This document shows, piece after piece, positions 36,600-49,409 of a stretch of DNA of 64,000 nt. A model generated the notes under the pieces. That model was not told the origin of the DNA and did no database searches. It worked only from the letters and a program-made list of their open reading frames with translations. Both the position numbers and the translations under genes were made by a program. Where the stretch lies: NCBI GenBank assembly GCA_002007465.1, contig LNAC01000031.1, positions 1,998,070-2,062,069 of the forward strand, read 5' to 3'. Within the stretch, counting starts at the first letter, position 1. Each line of letters opens with the position of its first letter. Source of the DNA: Ailurus styani. Taxonomy: Eukaryota > Chordata > Mammalia > Carnivora > Ailuridae.

Positions 36600-37492
36600 T
36601 CAATCTTGTATTTAGCTAATTAAAAAGACAAAGCACCTTTGTAATCCCTAAAAGATTATAAGGAAAAATGTTTTTTAGCAATTAGATAATTTGTTTTTAG
36701 CACTTTCTTCTATATAAATTCCACTTCCATCACAGCATATGTATTTGTAGGGTTTTCTAGATTGACTTCTCAAAATTTCCTGCAACAAATATAAATTGGG
36801 AAGAGTTTTTAAAAATTTCAAGTAAGCATAATTATTAGTCATGACTAATACATAATTAAGTGTGATAGCATAAATATAAGTGTTGATAATTATTAAACCT
36901 AAAAAGTAAAGTTGTACTCAAAATGTAGATATTGATGAGATGGATGAAGTATATTTATATTAGAATGATACAGGATTCAGCATCAATTTTATTTCTTCTA
37001 CTCTGACAATCACATAAATATGTAGTTAGAAATGGAAGGTGTTATGTCGAGGCAGTAACAGAATTCTTTAGACTCCTCCACTGTCACATGCAGACAGTCA
37101 CAGTGATGATCATCAGAAATGTTTTAATGGTCTGGCAGTTGACCACTGGTTTAGATACTCCTATATTGTGGTAAGAAAGAATTGAAAACTACTTGATTTG
37201 TAAAGTGCATGTTGTTTGAATTTCTGGGACCTTTCTCTTTTTTTCTTGATGACTTTGGCTGAAGGTTTATCAGTTTTGTTTATCCTCTCAAAGAATTATC
37301 TTAGTTTCATTGATCTTTTCTATTGTTGTTTTTAGTCTCTTTCATTAATTTTTGCTTTATTATTTCACTCCTTCTACTAAACTGTGTCCTTTTTCTAGTT
37401 CCTTTAGAGTCAAGGTTAAGATTGTATGAGATTTTTCTCGTTTCTTGGGTTGGGCCTATATTGCTATAAACTTGCCTCTTATAACTACTTTT

Positions 37493-37687
37493 TTCAAAAT
37501 ATTTCATTTATTTATTTGACAGAGAGAGAGAGAGAGGTTACAAGTAGGCAGAGAGGCAGGTAGAGAGAGAGGGGGAAGCAGGCTCCCCGCTGAGCAGGGA
37601 GCCCGATGTGGGCCTCGATCCCAGAACCCTGAGATCATGACCTGAGCTGAAGGCAGAGGCTTTAACCCACTGAGCCACCCAGGTGCC
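37493..37687 (-). repeat. Can-SINE with 18-bp target-site duplication
   Basis: CCTCTTATAACTACTTTT occurs at 37475-37492 and again at 37688-37705. Confidence 0.96.
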
Positions 37688-38647
37688 CCTCTTATAACTA
37701 CTTTTGCTAAGTTCCACAGATTTTGGAAAGTTGTGTTTCCATTTTCATTTGCCTCAAGGTCGTTTTCTTATTTCCTCTTTGATTTCTTCATTGACTCATT
37801 GGTTGTTTAGTTAATAGTTTGTTGTTTAGCCTCTGCATGTTTGTGTTTTTCCAGTTTTCTTAGATTTCTAGTTTCATATCGTTGCAGTTGAAAAGATGCT
37901 TAATCAGTTTTCATTCTTGTTAAATTAATTGAGACTTGTTTTGTGGCCTAACATGCGCTCCATCCTGGAGAATGCCCTCTGTGCACCTGAGAGAATGTGA
38001 ATTCTTCTGTTTTGGGATGAATGTTCTGTATACATCTATTAAGTCCATCTGCTCTAATGTCATATAAGACCAGTGTTTTCTTATTGACATTCTAGATGAT
38101 CTATCCATTGATGTAAGTGGGGTATTCAAGTCCTCTACTCTTGTATTACTGTCCGTTTTTCTCTTTATGTCTGTCAGTACTTGCTTTATACATGTACTGT
38201 GTTGAGTGCATAGATATTCACAAGTGGTATATCCTCTTGTTGAATTATTATACATGTTCTCTGTCTTTTGTTAGTCTTTATTTTAAAGTTTATTTTGTCT
38301 GATGTAAGCATTGATATCCCAGCTATGTTTTTTATTATATTTGAGTGGGAAAAGTTTCTATCCCTTCACTTTCAGTTTGTGTGTGTTTAGATCTAAAGTG
38401 AATCTCTTGTAGAAACACATACGTGGGTCTGTTTTGTTTTTTAATCCATTCAGGCACCCTATGTACTTTGATTGGAGCATTTGGTCCACGTACATTAATT
38501 ATCGATAGATATGTACTTATTGCCATTTTGTTGATTGTTTTTTTGTTGCTTTTCTAGTTTTTTTTTTTTTTTTGTCCTTGTTCTCTTGTGATTTGGTGAG
38601 TTTCTTAATGTTATGCTTGGATTCCTTTCTCTCTCTCCCTCTCTTGT

Positions 38648-38816
38648 TTAAAGATTTTTATTTATTTATTTGAGAGAGAGCGAGCAAGCACAAGTAGGCA
38701 GAGTGGCAGGCAGAGGGAGGAGAGGCAGATTCCCTGTTGAGCAGAGAGTCTGATCTGGGGCTGGATCCCAGGACCCTGGGGTCATGACCTGAGCCAAAGG
38801 CAGAGGGCTTAACAGA
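38648..38816 (-). repeat. Can-SINE lacking its 5' head
   Basis: TTTAAAGATTTTTATTTATT to CAGAGGGCTTAACAGACTTT. The usual CCACCCAGGCGCC end is missing. Confidence 0.9.
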
Positions 38817-39486
38817 CTTTATTTTTTGTGTATCTATAATAGGTATTTGGTTTGTAGTTAGCATCAGGTTCACATATAATGTCCTGTACATGAGACAGTC
38901 TATTTTAATTTGATGGTCACTTAAGTTCAAGTGCATTCTAAAAGTACTACATTTTTACTCTCCCTTACCACATTTTGTTTTTGATGTCCTATTTTGCATC
39001 TAATTATTTTGTGTATCCCTTGACTAATTATTATGGGTCTAGATGATTTTATTACTTTATTGTTTTAATCTCCATAGTAGTTATATAGGTGGTTAGTCCA
39101 TTACCTTTATCATATGTTTATCTTTACCAGTGAGGTTTTTCCTTTAATAAATTTCTTCTTTCTAGTTAGGACTTCTTCTTTTTCATTTAAAGAAGTCTTT
39201 TGAACATTTCTTGTAAGGCCCTGCAAGATGTTGCTTGTAAGGAAAATTTCTTGGTGTTGATAAACTTCTTTAGCTTTTGCTTGTGTGAAAAACTCCTTAT
39301 CTCTCCTTGAATTCTGTGTAATAATCTTGCCAGGTAGAGTACTCTTGGTGGTAATTTTTTTTCAGGACTTTTTATATATTGCACTCATTCTGGTCTATGA
39401 ATTTTCAGCAGAAAATTCACCCAATATTCTTTAAGTTCCTTTGTGTGTAAGTAGTTGTCTTTCTCTTGGTGCTTTTAAGATTCTTT

Positions 39487-39689
39487 CTTTGGGTGCCTGG
39501 GTGGCTCAGTGGGTTAAAGCCTCTGCTTTCGGCTCAGGTCATGATCTCAGGGTCCTGGGATCGAGGCCCGCATCGGGCTCCCTGCTCAGAGGGGAGCCTG
39601 CTTCCCCCTCTCTCTCTCTCTGCCTGTCTCTCTGCCTCCTTGTGATCTCTCTCCTTCTGTGAAATAAATAAATAAAATCTAAAAAAAAA
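39487..39689 (+). repeat. Can-SINE, sense
   Basis: GGGTGCCTGGGTGGCTCAGT head and a CT-rich and A-rich tail. AAGATTCTTT flanks it at 39477-39486 and 39690-39699. Confidence 0.96.
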
Positions 39690-39730
39690 AAGATTCTTTA
39701 ACTGTGATTCTTTGATTATAATGTGTTTTA

Positions 39731-39868
39731 TTAATTAATTTATTAAAGATTTTAATTTATTTATTTGACTGAGAGAGAGACCAGTGTGGGGCTCGATCCC
39801 AGAACCCTGAGATCATGACCTGAGCCGAAGGCAGAGGCTTAACCCACTGAGCCAGCCAGGCACACCTG
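39731..39868 (-). repeat. Internally deleted Can-SINE
   Basis: TAATGTGTTTTA flanks it at 39719-39730 and 39869-39880. The body lacks the usual GA-rich and TCCCCGCTGAGCAGGG part: GACTGAGAGAGAGACC joins directly to AGTGTGGGGCTCGATC. Confidence 0.94.
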
Positions 39869-39950
39869 TAATGTGTTTTAATGTTGGTCTCTTTGGGTTT
39901 ATCTTATTTGAGATTCTTAGTGCTTTCTGGATTCAGATGTCTATTTCTTT

Positions 39951-40066
39951 TTTTCTTTTTTTAAGATTTTATTTTTAAGTAATCTCTACATCCAATGTGG
40001 GACCTGAACTTAGAATCCTGAGATCAAGAGTTGCATGTTCCACTGACTGACCTAGCCAGGCACCCC
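39951..40066 (-). repeat. Older Can-SINE
   Basis: TTTTTAAGTAATCTCTACATC, GACCTGAACTTAGAATCCTG and CTAGCCAGGCACCCC. Confidence 0.88.
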
Positions 40067-41299
40067 TGGATGTGGTTTCTTTCACCAGATTAGGGAAATT
40101 TTCATCCAATATTTCTTCATAGAGTTTCTCTCACCCTTTTTCTCTCTCTTCTTCTGGGACCCCTATTACGTGAATGTTTTAGTACACTTGGTATTCTTCC
40201 AGAGTTCCCTTAAACTATACTCCTTTTCCCCCCCATATTCCTCTTTTTGCTGTTTTGATTGGGTGATTTCCATCACACTGTCTTTCGGTTCACTGGTCCT
40301 TTTGCATAATCTAATTTGTTATTGATTGCCTCTCATGTAGTTTTTATTTCAGTTTTTGTATTTTTCAGCTCTGATTGGTTCTTTTTTATAGTTCATATCA
40401 CTGTTCTCACTGTGTTCCTTAATTCTTTTGTTAAGATCAGTAAGTATCTTTATGACCATTACTTTGAACTCTTTGTGATCGGTAGCTTATCTTGGTTTTA
40501 ATTCTTTTTCTGAAGTTTTTTTTTTCTTGTTCTTTTATTTGGAGCATATCCTTCAGTCTCCTCATTTTGCATAAATTTCTGTTTGGTAGATCAGTTATGT
40601 CTCTCCATCTTAAAGGAGTGGCTTTGTGCAGAAACACGAAGGGGTTCAGGAACCCCCTTTGGGTTTAGTAACAGGAACCCTTCTTGTAACCTGAGCCAGC
40701 TGCCCTAGGACCCCCTGTGTGGGCTGAATGCACCTTCCTGTTGTGGCAGGGTTGTGACTGATACAGACTCATTGTTGTGTAGGACTGTTCTGGTGCAACT
40801 GTCTGTGAGGTTTGACTGTGACAGCTATTGGGCACTAGTAATTGGGGCTGGACCCTGGTTTCTCTCTCTGAGAGACCTGGCTGCAACTGTTGTGGACCCC
40901 TTTGGGTTTGGTGTTAACCCTTGGTATAGCTGGCTACAGGCCTGGTGTGAACTGCTATAGCATACTGGTGAGCAAGACAGGCCTCCAATGGGGCTTGCTA
41001 CAAGGTCTGCCTGCAACTCCTGTCGGAGTTTTAACATGCTGGGCTGGACCCCAGTGACAAGGATGTTTAGGAAGTGTTCTGGTGCTGGCTGAGGCCACCT
41101 GCTGGGAGTGGTAGGATGATAAGCCACTTTAAAAGGGTTCTGGTGATGGCTACTGGTGCCTGTCAGGTGTGGCAGTGTGCTTAGCTGTTTAGGAGGGCCA
41201 GTGAGTCCACAGGGAATTCTGGGGCAAATAAATAAATAGTGTCCAAAACATCTCCACAAGAGCCAGGCCTGCTAGTGCTTTCATCCTTAGAAAGCTTTT

Positions 41300-41480
41300 C
41301 AACAGATCCCCATAATATATCAAGTTCCTACATATACTTGGGTCAACTTATTGCCGTTATTCTGTTCACTAGCTTATTTATCTCATTCTGAGGCAGTATC
41401 ACATTGTTTTATTTTCATGATGTTATATAAGTTATTGATACCTGGAAAGACATGTTGTTTGAACATGTCATTTTTTAAAA
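41300..41480 (-). mobile_element. Short antisense L1 fragment
   Basis: ATCAAGTTCCTACATATACTTGG then TTATTCTGTTCACTAGC, typical of an old L1 ORF2 region in antisense. Quoted in part. Confidence 0.6.
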
Positions 41481-44413
41481 ATAATTATTTCTTTCCAATA
41501 TAACATATGACATTGACCTTTTTTGGTTTTAAAGCATTCACAGCTGTAAAAGGTGGCTGGTATAAAATACTAATGTGTAGTTTGGTCATTCATCTGCCCT
41601 CAGAAAAAAAAATTTAAGCAACTGTGTATTAAGTGGCATTATTTTGCATAGTTGTACAAAATTGTGATGACGTTTACAAGAACAGTCACTATGCATGAAA
41701 CCCTCTAGGGCTATATGCCACCATAGACAAGTGTTTTAACAGATAATGCACTGGGACTGGTGGCAGTGGATCAATTTTCCAATAAAGTTCATTTGTCTTC
41801 TATTCATCACTGTATTTAATCACACTTTCCTTTATTGGCTGCTTGTGCAAAATCATTACATGTCTAGATTATCTTGCTTTAGCTTGTTCAGACTCACTTT
41901 CTGTATTCATACTGGTGTTTCACACCTTTTTTATATTTCTACCTTTATTATGAGTCACAGTACGTTACCATTTTCATCACTCCTCTTAATCTTTAATGAG
42001 CTACTTCATGCTATGGATATATTTTCTTTGAATAAGGATGGTAACGATGAAAAATTCAAATTTAACAAACTTAAATGACAGTACTCAATTAACTTGAAAA
42101 CACCTTGAGTAGACAATATTTCAGTGTAGTTGAATGTTAAGCAAGATTTTGTGATCATTCCAAATAGCACTTGTACAATTCTAAAAGCTTAGAAATTGTT
42201 AGAACATAAAGAAATTTTAGGAAAAATTAAAATTCACCCTAAATTTCAAATTTGTGAAATACATGCAAACAATTGTAAGCATTAAAAAATGTTTTTACTT
42301 GCCAAACAGACTGAGGATTCTTCATGGACTGAGGAACCAACCAGAGTCTGAGGAAAACACTTTGAAACACCCTGTCTTAAATCATTTACTTCAGAGATTA
42401 AAAGTTCCATATTGTGTTTCAGAAAAGTAGAACTCAAATAATCCAAAGAAATGTAAGTTCACAAAAGAGTTGTACTAACCAGATCTGTAGCCAGATCTAG
42501 GTTCTGACCAGCACTACCTTAAATTTCACTTTGTTACCTGGGAAATCCCCTATGATGTGTCATTGTGCTATCCATGTGCATTCTGTGAACGATAGCCCTT
42601 TATCAAAGGATAGTCATTTTTGTGATCTGAAAAGTTTGTGTAGATGTAGTAATTGTGTTTTTCAGTTTTTACGATAATCATGTTCCTATTTTAAAAATTT
42701 TCTTAAGGAAAGGCTTCAGAAAACTCCACACAGTTCCGATGACCCTCACACTCAGATCCCACTCTTCAAAAGCAACCACTTTAAATTGTAAGATTTTGTC
42801 CTGGCATTTACCGTCATATTTCTATATATTTATTGCTTTCTCATAATTCATCAATTTTAAGCATTTTCTATTTTTATAGCAGATTATGATTTCTTGCCCT
42901 TATTTTTCTTTCACCCACCTCTTTTTTCCAATATGGTGCAATCACAAGTTTTAGTTAAATTCATGGTGTTTTCATTAGTATGCTCAAATATTTCTCCTAA
43001 ATGGACAAGTAGTACACTGTGACATTTTTGTATGACTTTGCCCAACTTCCCCACTGGGAGTACTTTCATGTTTTCATTTGCTTGTCATCCTGCAATCCCA
43101 TTTGTCTTTTCCAAATTATTTTTTAGTTCAGTCTTTCTACAACTGCTGAGAGTCAGTGTTCACATCCAGGTTTAATACTCTAAATAAAATCAAACCAAAC
43201 AAAATAAACCTTTTCTTTCCTATTGTTCCTTACTTAGTTTTTCTGTTCTACCTTTTTGGTGATTCCCTAGACTTTTAAATTCTCCTAGTAGTATCTTTAA
43301 TTCTGCTCTTAGATTTTTAGTTTTCCAGAGTTCCTCATTTGTTCTCAGGATCTAAGAAAATGGAACCCAGTTCTTTGGCTGTGGTTGTGAAAATATTTTT
43401 CCTGGATTTTGCTTAGCCCCCCCCCCCCCCTGCTTGCCCCCTCCCCAGCACCTTTTAAGCTCAGGGTAGGATTGGGAGGTGTTAGCAAGAGGTGAGGGGT
43501 TGGTCTCATTCATGAAGGGTTGTCCTTTGACCTGTTGGTGACCCTAGGTCTCTCATTCATGTTTAGAGAGACTCAGAGGCTCATTGAAAACTTCATGTGT
43601 ATGGTAGGTCTTGTTGGCCCAGTGGAGAAGCTTCACTGTAGGTCAGTAGGGTGTTCAATTGTCACTCTTTCTTGGTCTTCTCCAAGAGTATTTATCTATA
43701 GGTTGTTTCTCTAGGCCAGTTTTTGACTGGAGACCTGGGTTCTTACTGCTTCGTAGGTAATGACCCTCTGTTCAGTTCCCAGAATCATCCAGGCTTTTCT
43801 TGATACCTTGTTACTCCCATTCCTGAGGCTTTCAGAAATGCTTCAGGGCAAATTGACTTGCTTTCCACTATATCTGCCTTCACCTGTGTTGGATATTTCT
43901 TTACCTGGTAAATGCATGACCATTCCACTATTCACTTCTGATTTAAACATGGTTTGGGGAATGTGAATTTATTTTAGTATCATCAAAAACTGACTTTCTC
44001 TTCATTTTATACTCATTCCTGGGCTGCTTTTAAAGGGAGGAAGGACTCAAAGGTATCTTCTTTGCCATTTTGTTCTCATAGTGGGATTAGCCTTGTCTGA
44101 GCCAATAATGCCTCTGCTGAATTGTCCAGAGTTAAACTCAATGGCATAATATCAACCCAGGAGAAGAAGTGTTTTGGTAGTAAAAGACTCATTCAGATTT
44201 CTCTGCTAATTAACCCAGATGTCCCATGATTTTTAATAATTCAAGGAAGTATTCACAGTATGCTGCACTAAAAACCTAAAAAAGAATCCTTAAAATACTC
44301 ATGAAAATTCGGTTCCTGGGTTCTCAGGACTTTTGAAGACTTAGACTACTTAATCTCGGACACAAACAGCACTATTAAGCAATGAGTGAGGCCATTCACC
44401 AGGGCATGTATAA
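41480..44413. other. Intergenic stretch, no gene seen
   Basis: No recognisable SINE or coding exon. 43250-43400 and 43480-44060 have a T-rich L1-like or LTR-like flavour I cannot assign. A C homopolymer of about 14 lies near 43418-43431. Confidence 0.4.
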
Positions 44414-44425
44414 GCACCATAGATT

Positions 44426-44444
44426 TCTTTTTAAATTTTATTTG

Positions 44445-44483
<39 letters not shown>

Positions 44484-44631
44484 ATACGAGAGGGGGAAGG
44501 GTCAGAGGGAGAAACAGACTCCCTGCTCTGTGGGGAGCCCAATGTGGGACTCTATCCCGGGACTCTGGGATCATGACTTGAGCCCAGGGCAGATGCTTAA
44601 TTTTAACCAGCTGAGCCACGCCGGGGCCTAG
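44426..44631 (-). repeat. Can-SINE with expanded GA tract
   Basis: GCACCATAGATT (44414-44425) and GCACCGTAGATT (44632-44643) flank it. The GA run at about 44449-44482 is a likely length-variable microsatellite. Confidence 0.94.
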
Positions 44632-44954
44632 GCACCGTAGATTCCTAATAAAGAAGTGGGAAGCACATCCCTCAGAAGGCCAGGAGAAAGTATGCTCTGA
44701 AGCATCAAATCACTGATTTCTGACCCCAGGGTCTTTGATTAGATCAGGGTGTATTTTAAGGGCCTCAAGAATCCAATAAGCACTTCAGAATCACTTGAAT
44801 TTAAGCATTGTATCTATATCTCTATATTTGACCTTGATGGGAAATAAAGATATGTATCTATATGTGTATTTTCCAGTTGACTTTATTGTTTATGGATTAC
44901 TATATATTTTCTTGTTTTCCAAAAATATTTTATGAAGATTAAAAGATCTATATG

Positions 44955-45345
44955 ACAACTAATCTTTCAGTGCCACAGTTTTTAACCACCTCTACATGGA
45001 TATACTAGTACCTACTGAGTAGCATAATTATGAGAAATAATTGAGTTAATATTTGGGGTTTTTTTTGTTTTTTTTTTAAGATTTTATTTATTTATTTGAC
45101 ACAGAGAGAGAGACTACAAGTAGGCAAAGAGGCAGGCAGAGAGACAGGGAGAGGAGGAAGCAGGCTCCCTGCTGAGCAGAGAGCCCGATGCGGGCCTAGA
45201 TCCCAGGACGCTGAGATCATGACCTGAGCCGAAAGCAGAGGCTTTAACCCACTGAGCCACCCAGGCGCCCAAATTGAGTTAATATTTGTAAAGTGCTTAG
45301 AACAGTGTCTAGCATGTGGTAAATTCCATACAAGTTTTTAAAAAT
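44955..45345 (+). repeat. MIR split by a Can-SINE
   Basis: TAGTACCTACTGAGTAGCAT through AATTGAGTTAATATTTG, then after the insertion TAAAGTGCTTAGAACAGTGT and CTAGCATGTGGTAAA. This follows the MIR 3'-half consensus order. Confidence 0.8.
45056..45271 (-). repeat. Can-SINE inserted in the MIR
   Basis: A perfect 17-bp target-site duplication AATTGAGTTAATATTTG at 45039-45055 and 45272-45288. Confidence 0.97.
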
Positions 45346-45474
45346 AAAACAACACAGGAAAAAGAGATAAAATAGGCGAGGAGGATGATGCACGTAGAAA
45401 ACAAAGGATTTGGAAACAAAATGCAGTACACAAAAACATGCCCATGAAATCCCTTAGATTACTAAGAAGTGGAG

Positions 45475-45594
45475 GGGCACCTGGCTGGCTCAGTCAGAGG
45501 AACGTGGGACTCTTGATCTTGGGGTTGTGAGTTCAAGCCCCACATTGGATATAGAGATTACTTAAATAAATAAATAAATTTCTAAAAAAAAAAA
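45475..45594 (+). repeat. Older short-type Can-SINE
   Basis: GGGCACCTGGCTGGCTCAGT, GATCTTGGGGTTGTGAGTTC and ATTACTTAAATAAATAAATA. TAAGAAGTGGAG occurs on both sides (45463-45474, 45595-45606). Confidence 0.95.
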
Positions 45595-46024
45595 TAAGAA
45601 GTGGAGTCACTAGTTTTAGTTTTGACCTTTGTGGTACTAAGACAAAAATAGGAAAGGCAATCAATTATAAGATTCACAGAGCCCATAACTTAAAAACAAG
45701 AGATAGTATTGTTCCTTATATTAAGAACAGAGAGAAGTACATCCCCAGGTCCTAATATCTATCATTTCTCACAGGAGCTGAAGCAATAGGTTTTACTGGG
45801 CTGTGTCTCATCATCCTTTTCTGTCACATCACAAACAGTCCATTGAGAGGAGCCTGGGGCTGCCGCAGACCTGAAGAAGGGAGAACGCTGTGGGTCGCCT
45901 CAGTAACCTACTATCTTTATGGGAGGCTTAGTCTAGGATTAACTTGAAGAATATCCTTAGGATGATAGCTGACCTTCCAGCACTCAGTTATCTGAAATTG
46001 AAAACAAAACGCAGGGAGTGTGAG

Positions 46025-46076
46025 TGGAGCTTGGCACCTGATAAACACTCAAAATCCATTTAATAAATGAATGATT
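46025..46076 (+). repeat. L2 3' tail fragment (possible)
   Basis: AGCTTGGCACCTGATAAACA then TTTAATAAATGAATGAT resembles the L2/MIR 3' end ending in AATAAATGAATGA. Confidence 0.55.
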
Positions 46077-46288
46077 GAAATCCTTTATTTCAGCTATTTT
46101 TATCGGAAAATATTATATAATGGGCAGTACACATTTTTTTGGCCTTCTTATTTTGTGAATTCGAGATATAATATCACCTATTCTCGCTGACTCTGTTCCA
46201 CTGTCATGAATGAACATCCTCAATGACATCAGGGGAGGCGGAGAGGCAGAAGCCTGTCCACGCCCTCACTCTGCGCTCCGCTCCACAG

Positions 46289-46457
46289 TGACATGGCTTT
46301 TACTCTGACGGATGTTTTGAAGTTCTCACTTCTGCATCCAAAGCAGTTGGGTTTATTTTTGGTTATTGTCACTGTGTCCGCTTCTCTTAGTCTTCTCTTT
46401 TCCCTCTGTGTATCTGTTGTTTTCCTTCTGATGGTGAGTAAGAAGTGGGGTGATTAA
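46289..46457 (+). CDS. Candidate small membrane-protein ORF / unannotated exon
   Basis: I do not recognise this as a known gene. A pyrimidine-rich CTCTGCGCTCCGCTCCACAG precedes 46289. An ATG at 46293-46295 has a favourable context (G at -3, G at +4). The frame encodes 54 residues and ends at TAA 46455-46457. It starts MAFTLTDVLKFSLLHPKQ and is followed by about 29 strongly hydrophobic residues. ATG|GTGAGTAAG at 46431-46439 is a strong splice donor, so the true unit could be an exon 46289-46433 with more coding sequence downstream that I could not find. T-rich DNA yields hydrophobic ORFs by chance, so this is tentative. Confidence 0.22.
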
Positions 46458-48200
46458 CATGTAAGAATTGTATCTAAAATAGAACTAAATAAGCCATGAG
46501 TGATGGCCAGAAAAATTTTCCTGTGGGTAAAAGGTGTAAGATTTTGTGAGCATATTCTGTTAGATTCCTTTTGTGGTTCACCTGACCTTTTATCTTCCTA
46601 TTTACTTATGGTTGTCTTCTGGATAGTCAAGTTTTCCAGATAACCAATCCTCAGAAAAATGTATACATTTTTACAGGATACAGTATTATGCTGAGTAAGG
46701 CATCAGAGGGAGAGCTTTCTTGTAAAATATTTCATGAGAAGGAGATTGCAGAAGTATTTCTGGGAAAGTCCTCTTGTTAGACATACATAATAGATTAGTT
46801 AAGCAAGAGCTCCAGGTAAGCGGAGACTAGATAAACCAGACTGTAGCACTGAGTCATCCAATGTAGGAGATAGAGGTGTTGAAGACTCAGGGCTTAGAGA
46901 TTGAATGTTCTAGATGTCCATCTGTACCCATCTGAAACATTGCTTGCCTGTTCTTAGAGTAAGAGTTTGGGATTAGTCATTGCCTCTCTTTATCATTTTA
47001 ATTCTATGGGTAGAGTAAAAAGAACACTCCTTGATTTCTGAAGTTTTGGTATATTATATCTGATGTTCGTTTAGTGATTTCATTGTTTACCCTTATCATT
47101 TTTAGTTACCTAGATATTTTTGGGAATGGCACAACAAAATGTGTAGACAACAGAACACAATATGACCTTAAGGAATTCATTTTTAGCATCGTGAACAAGA
47201 ATAACTGAGATCAGCTTAATTTTATAAGTGCATCAGTGTAGTTCAGTAAACTTGAGAAGTGGAGTAAAATTCTTAAGAGAATAAGGAATATATGGTTTGT
47301 AATGAAGAAGTAAATCCTTGAGATTTTTTTCTGGCTGAAGAAGTGTTATCTAACATATTATTGGCACAGTCAGAAAAGAATCCATTAAGAGTATATTAAA
47401 ATCTTACAAAATTTAGACACTTCCCACCAATTTGGATATATTATTTTTCCCATTTTAATCATTTGCTAGCAATTAAGCTTGTTGATGCTCCTGCCAACTT
47501 GATTAATGAAATGGAGTGTTGGGAACACTGACTCATTTATTCCACAGAAAACCCTTATTTCTGCAATTTCTTCCCATGCTTCTACCATCTTGGTTCCTAT
47601 CAAGTTCTACCCAAGACCTAAAACATATCTTTCCTGTAAAAAATGGGCTTCAGAATGGGTGATGATTGCATTGTTAATGGGCTTGTTCCATTTACTTTAA
47701 GGTCATGTTATCACTACTTTATCCCAACTACAAATAAATTGCTTAAATTGAGGTCAAAGGTAGCCCAAGGAAGTAACCTTCTTCAGTGAGCCACCTGAGC
47801 CCACTCCCAGCATTCATTGACCTGCATCCCCAACACATGTTAACAATCGATTCAAAGTGTCCTTCAGTGAACCAGCCTCCTGCTACTTTCTTGCTAACCT
47901 CATCATTCAGAGAGCTTGGGGACCCTCAGGACTGTCTCTACTGATAAATGGCAGTAAGACTTACACTGGGGATGGGAGCTAGGAAAGAAAACTGAATCTT
48001 TGCTCATGGAGAACAGGAGGTGAAAGGACTCCTGTCCATTGCCACAAAAGGTGAACCAGGAGGAAGTTCTTAGGAAAAAAAGCAATCTTCTAAAATGCTT
48101 TTCTCTTTTCTGGCCATGGAAGTACCCATATACTTACCATCTGGGATTTTCGAAGTCCTCACTTAAGCAAGTTGTCTTTATTAGAAACCTAAAATATATA
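46458..48200. other. Intergenic stretch, no gene seen
   Basis: No recognised repeat. The only longer ORF, 47506-47700, has no recognisable product. Confidence 0.5.
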
Positions 48201-48210
48201 GAGACCTAGA

Positions 48211-48416
48211 GTTTTTTTTTTTTTTTTTAAAGATTTTATATATTTGACACAGAGAGAGATCACAAGTAGGCAGAGGCAGGCAGAGAGAGAGAGAGGAGGA
48301 AGCAGGCTCCCCGCTGAGCAGAGAGCGGGATGTGGGGCTGGATCCCAGGACCCTGGGATCATGACCTGAGCCGAAGGCAGAGGCTTTAACCCACTGAGAC
48401 ACCCAGGCGCCCTAGT
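48211..48416 (-). repeat. Can-SINE
   Basis: GAGACCTAGA flanks it at 48201-48210 and 48417-48426. Confidence 0.96.
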
Positions 48417-48426
48417 GAGACCTAGA

Positions 48427-49405
48427 AATTTTTAAGCATCAGAAGAATATTTTGGGGTTTTCCAAGTCTACCTAATGACCTTATTAAAAAATGAAGAGTT
48501 GATAACAGTTTCACCAAAGTTAATTTTATATAGGGCACTATAGAAAAATGTTGAGATTTTTACAGTAATCTCGTCTCTATTGATGAACAACTAGAGATGC
48601 TTGAAACTGTTTTTAAATTAACACAGGTTAAAAGGTAGTTCACTCAATTCTGTATTTTGTGCTTATTTTTTAGGTAGCCTTTTGAGGAAAAAAAGGCCAA
48701 AAAACTAACAGTAATAAGGGACACACAAACTGTTGTTTAGACTCATCATGCAGAAGAGAGAATATTTTTCTGCCCCTTGACATAGGTTGTAAATCCCAAG
48801 AAGATATGATTATATAGTCATATAGTCTGAAACACTTAATAGCCTCATATAGGTGATTTCAGTAGATTAATTTCAGTTTGAATTGATGAAGAGTTGAAAA
48901 GAGACAACACTCTAAGATAAGCATGTAGATTTATAATCCATGTGCTTGTGTTTGGATTTATGATCTTGCTCTGCCTATTAAAGACTTGTGTCTGTTCTGT
49001 GTGGGGTGTGGGTGTGTGTGATGTACATGTTAGACATGAACTAGTGCTTATCTTACTATTTGAAGGGAGTTCTTTCCCCACATTAGACATTTCTTTCTTT
49101 GCCCAGAAAAGTATAGATAGGATAACTTTGTTTGCTAGATGGATGACAATTTACTGCATTTAAAGTTTTAATAGTAAGTTAAAATAGTTTGAAATAAAAT
49201 ACTGGTCAAAACGATGCTTTTATACCTGTGTCAGATGGTGTTTACCAAAGATATCTAAAGGTAACTCTAATCCTACATTATCTTTTACGTAGAATTTTGA
49301 TACTCCCTCATCAAGAGATGGTTTATTTCTTCATTTCCATGTATTTGGATAAGCCCTGTCATGGCTCTGACGTATGGAATGTAGTGGCAGGATTATGTGT
49401 TCTAA
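48427..49405. other. Intergenic stretch, no gene seen
   Basis: AT-rich single-copy-looking DNA. A short TG-rich patch is present near 49003-49020. Confidence 0.5.
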
Positions 49406-49409
49406 TTCT

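Larger units (their letters stand above)
37205..41270 (-). mobile_element. Antisense L1 with EN, ORF1 and 5' UTR remnants
   Basis: On the - strand from the right: a possible L1 5' UTR (40640-41270), ORF1 pieces (40437-40637; 39187-39384 with RVLYLARLLHRIQGEIRSF), the ORF2 start and endonuclease (38335-38526 with NVRGPNAPIKVHR and FLQEIHF, the metal-binding Glu segment), and further endonuclease to 37205. RT and the 3' end are absent, so the element is truncated at its 3' side. Five Can-SINEs interrupt it. Confidence 0.8.

Noticed and set aside
37493..37705. Dispersed short direct repeats as a possible CRISPR-like or tandem array
   Set aside because: The repeated units across the window are Can-SINEs and their target-site duplications, with irregular spacing and eukaryotic context.
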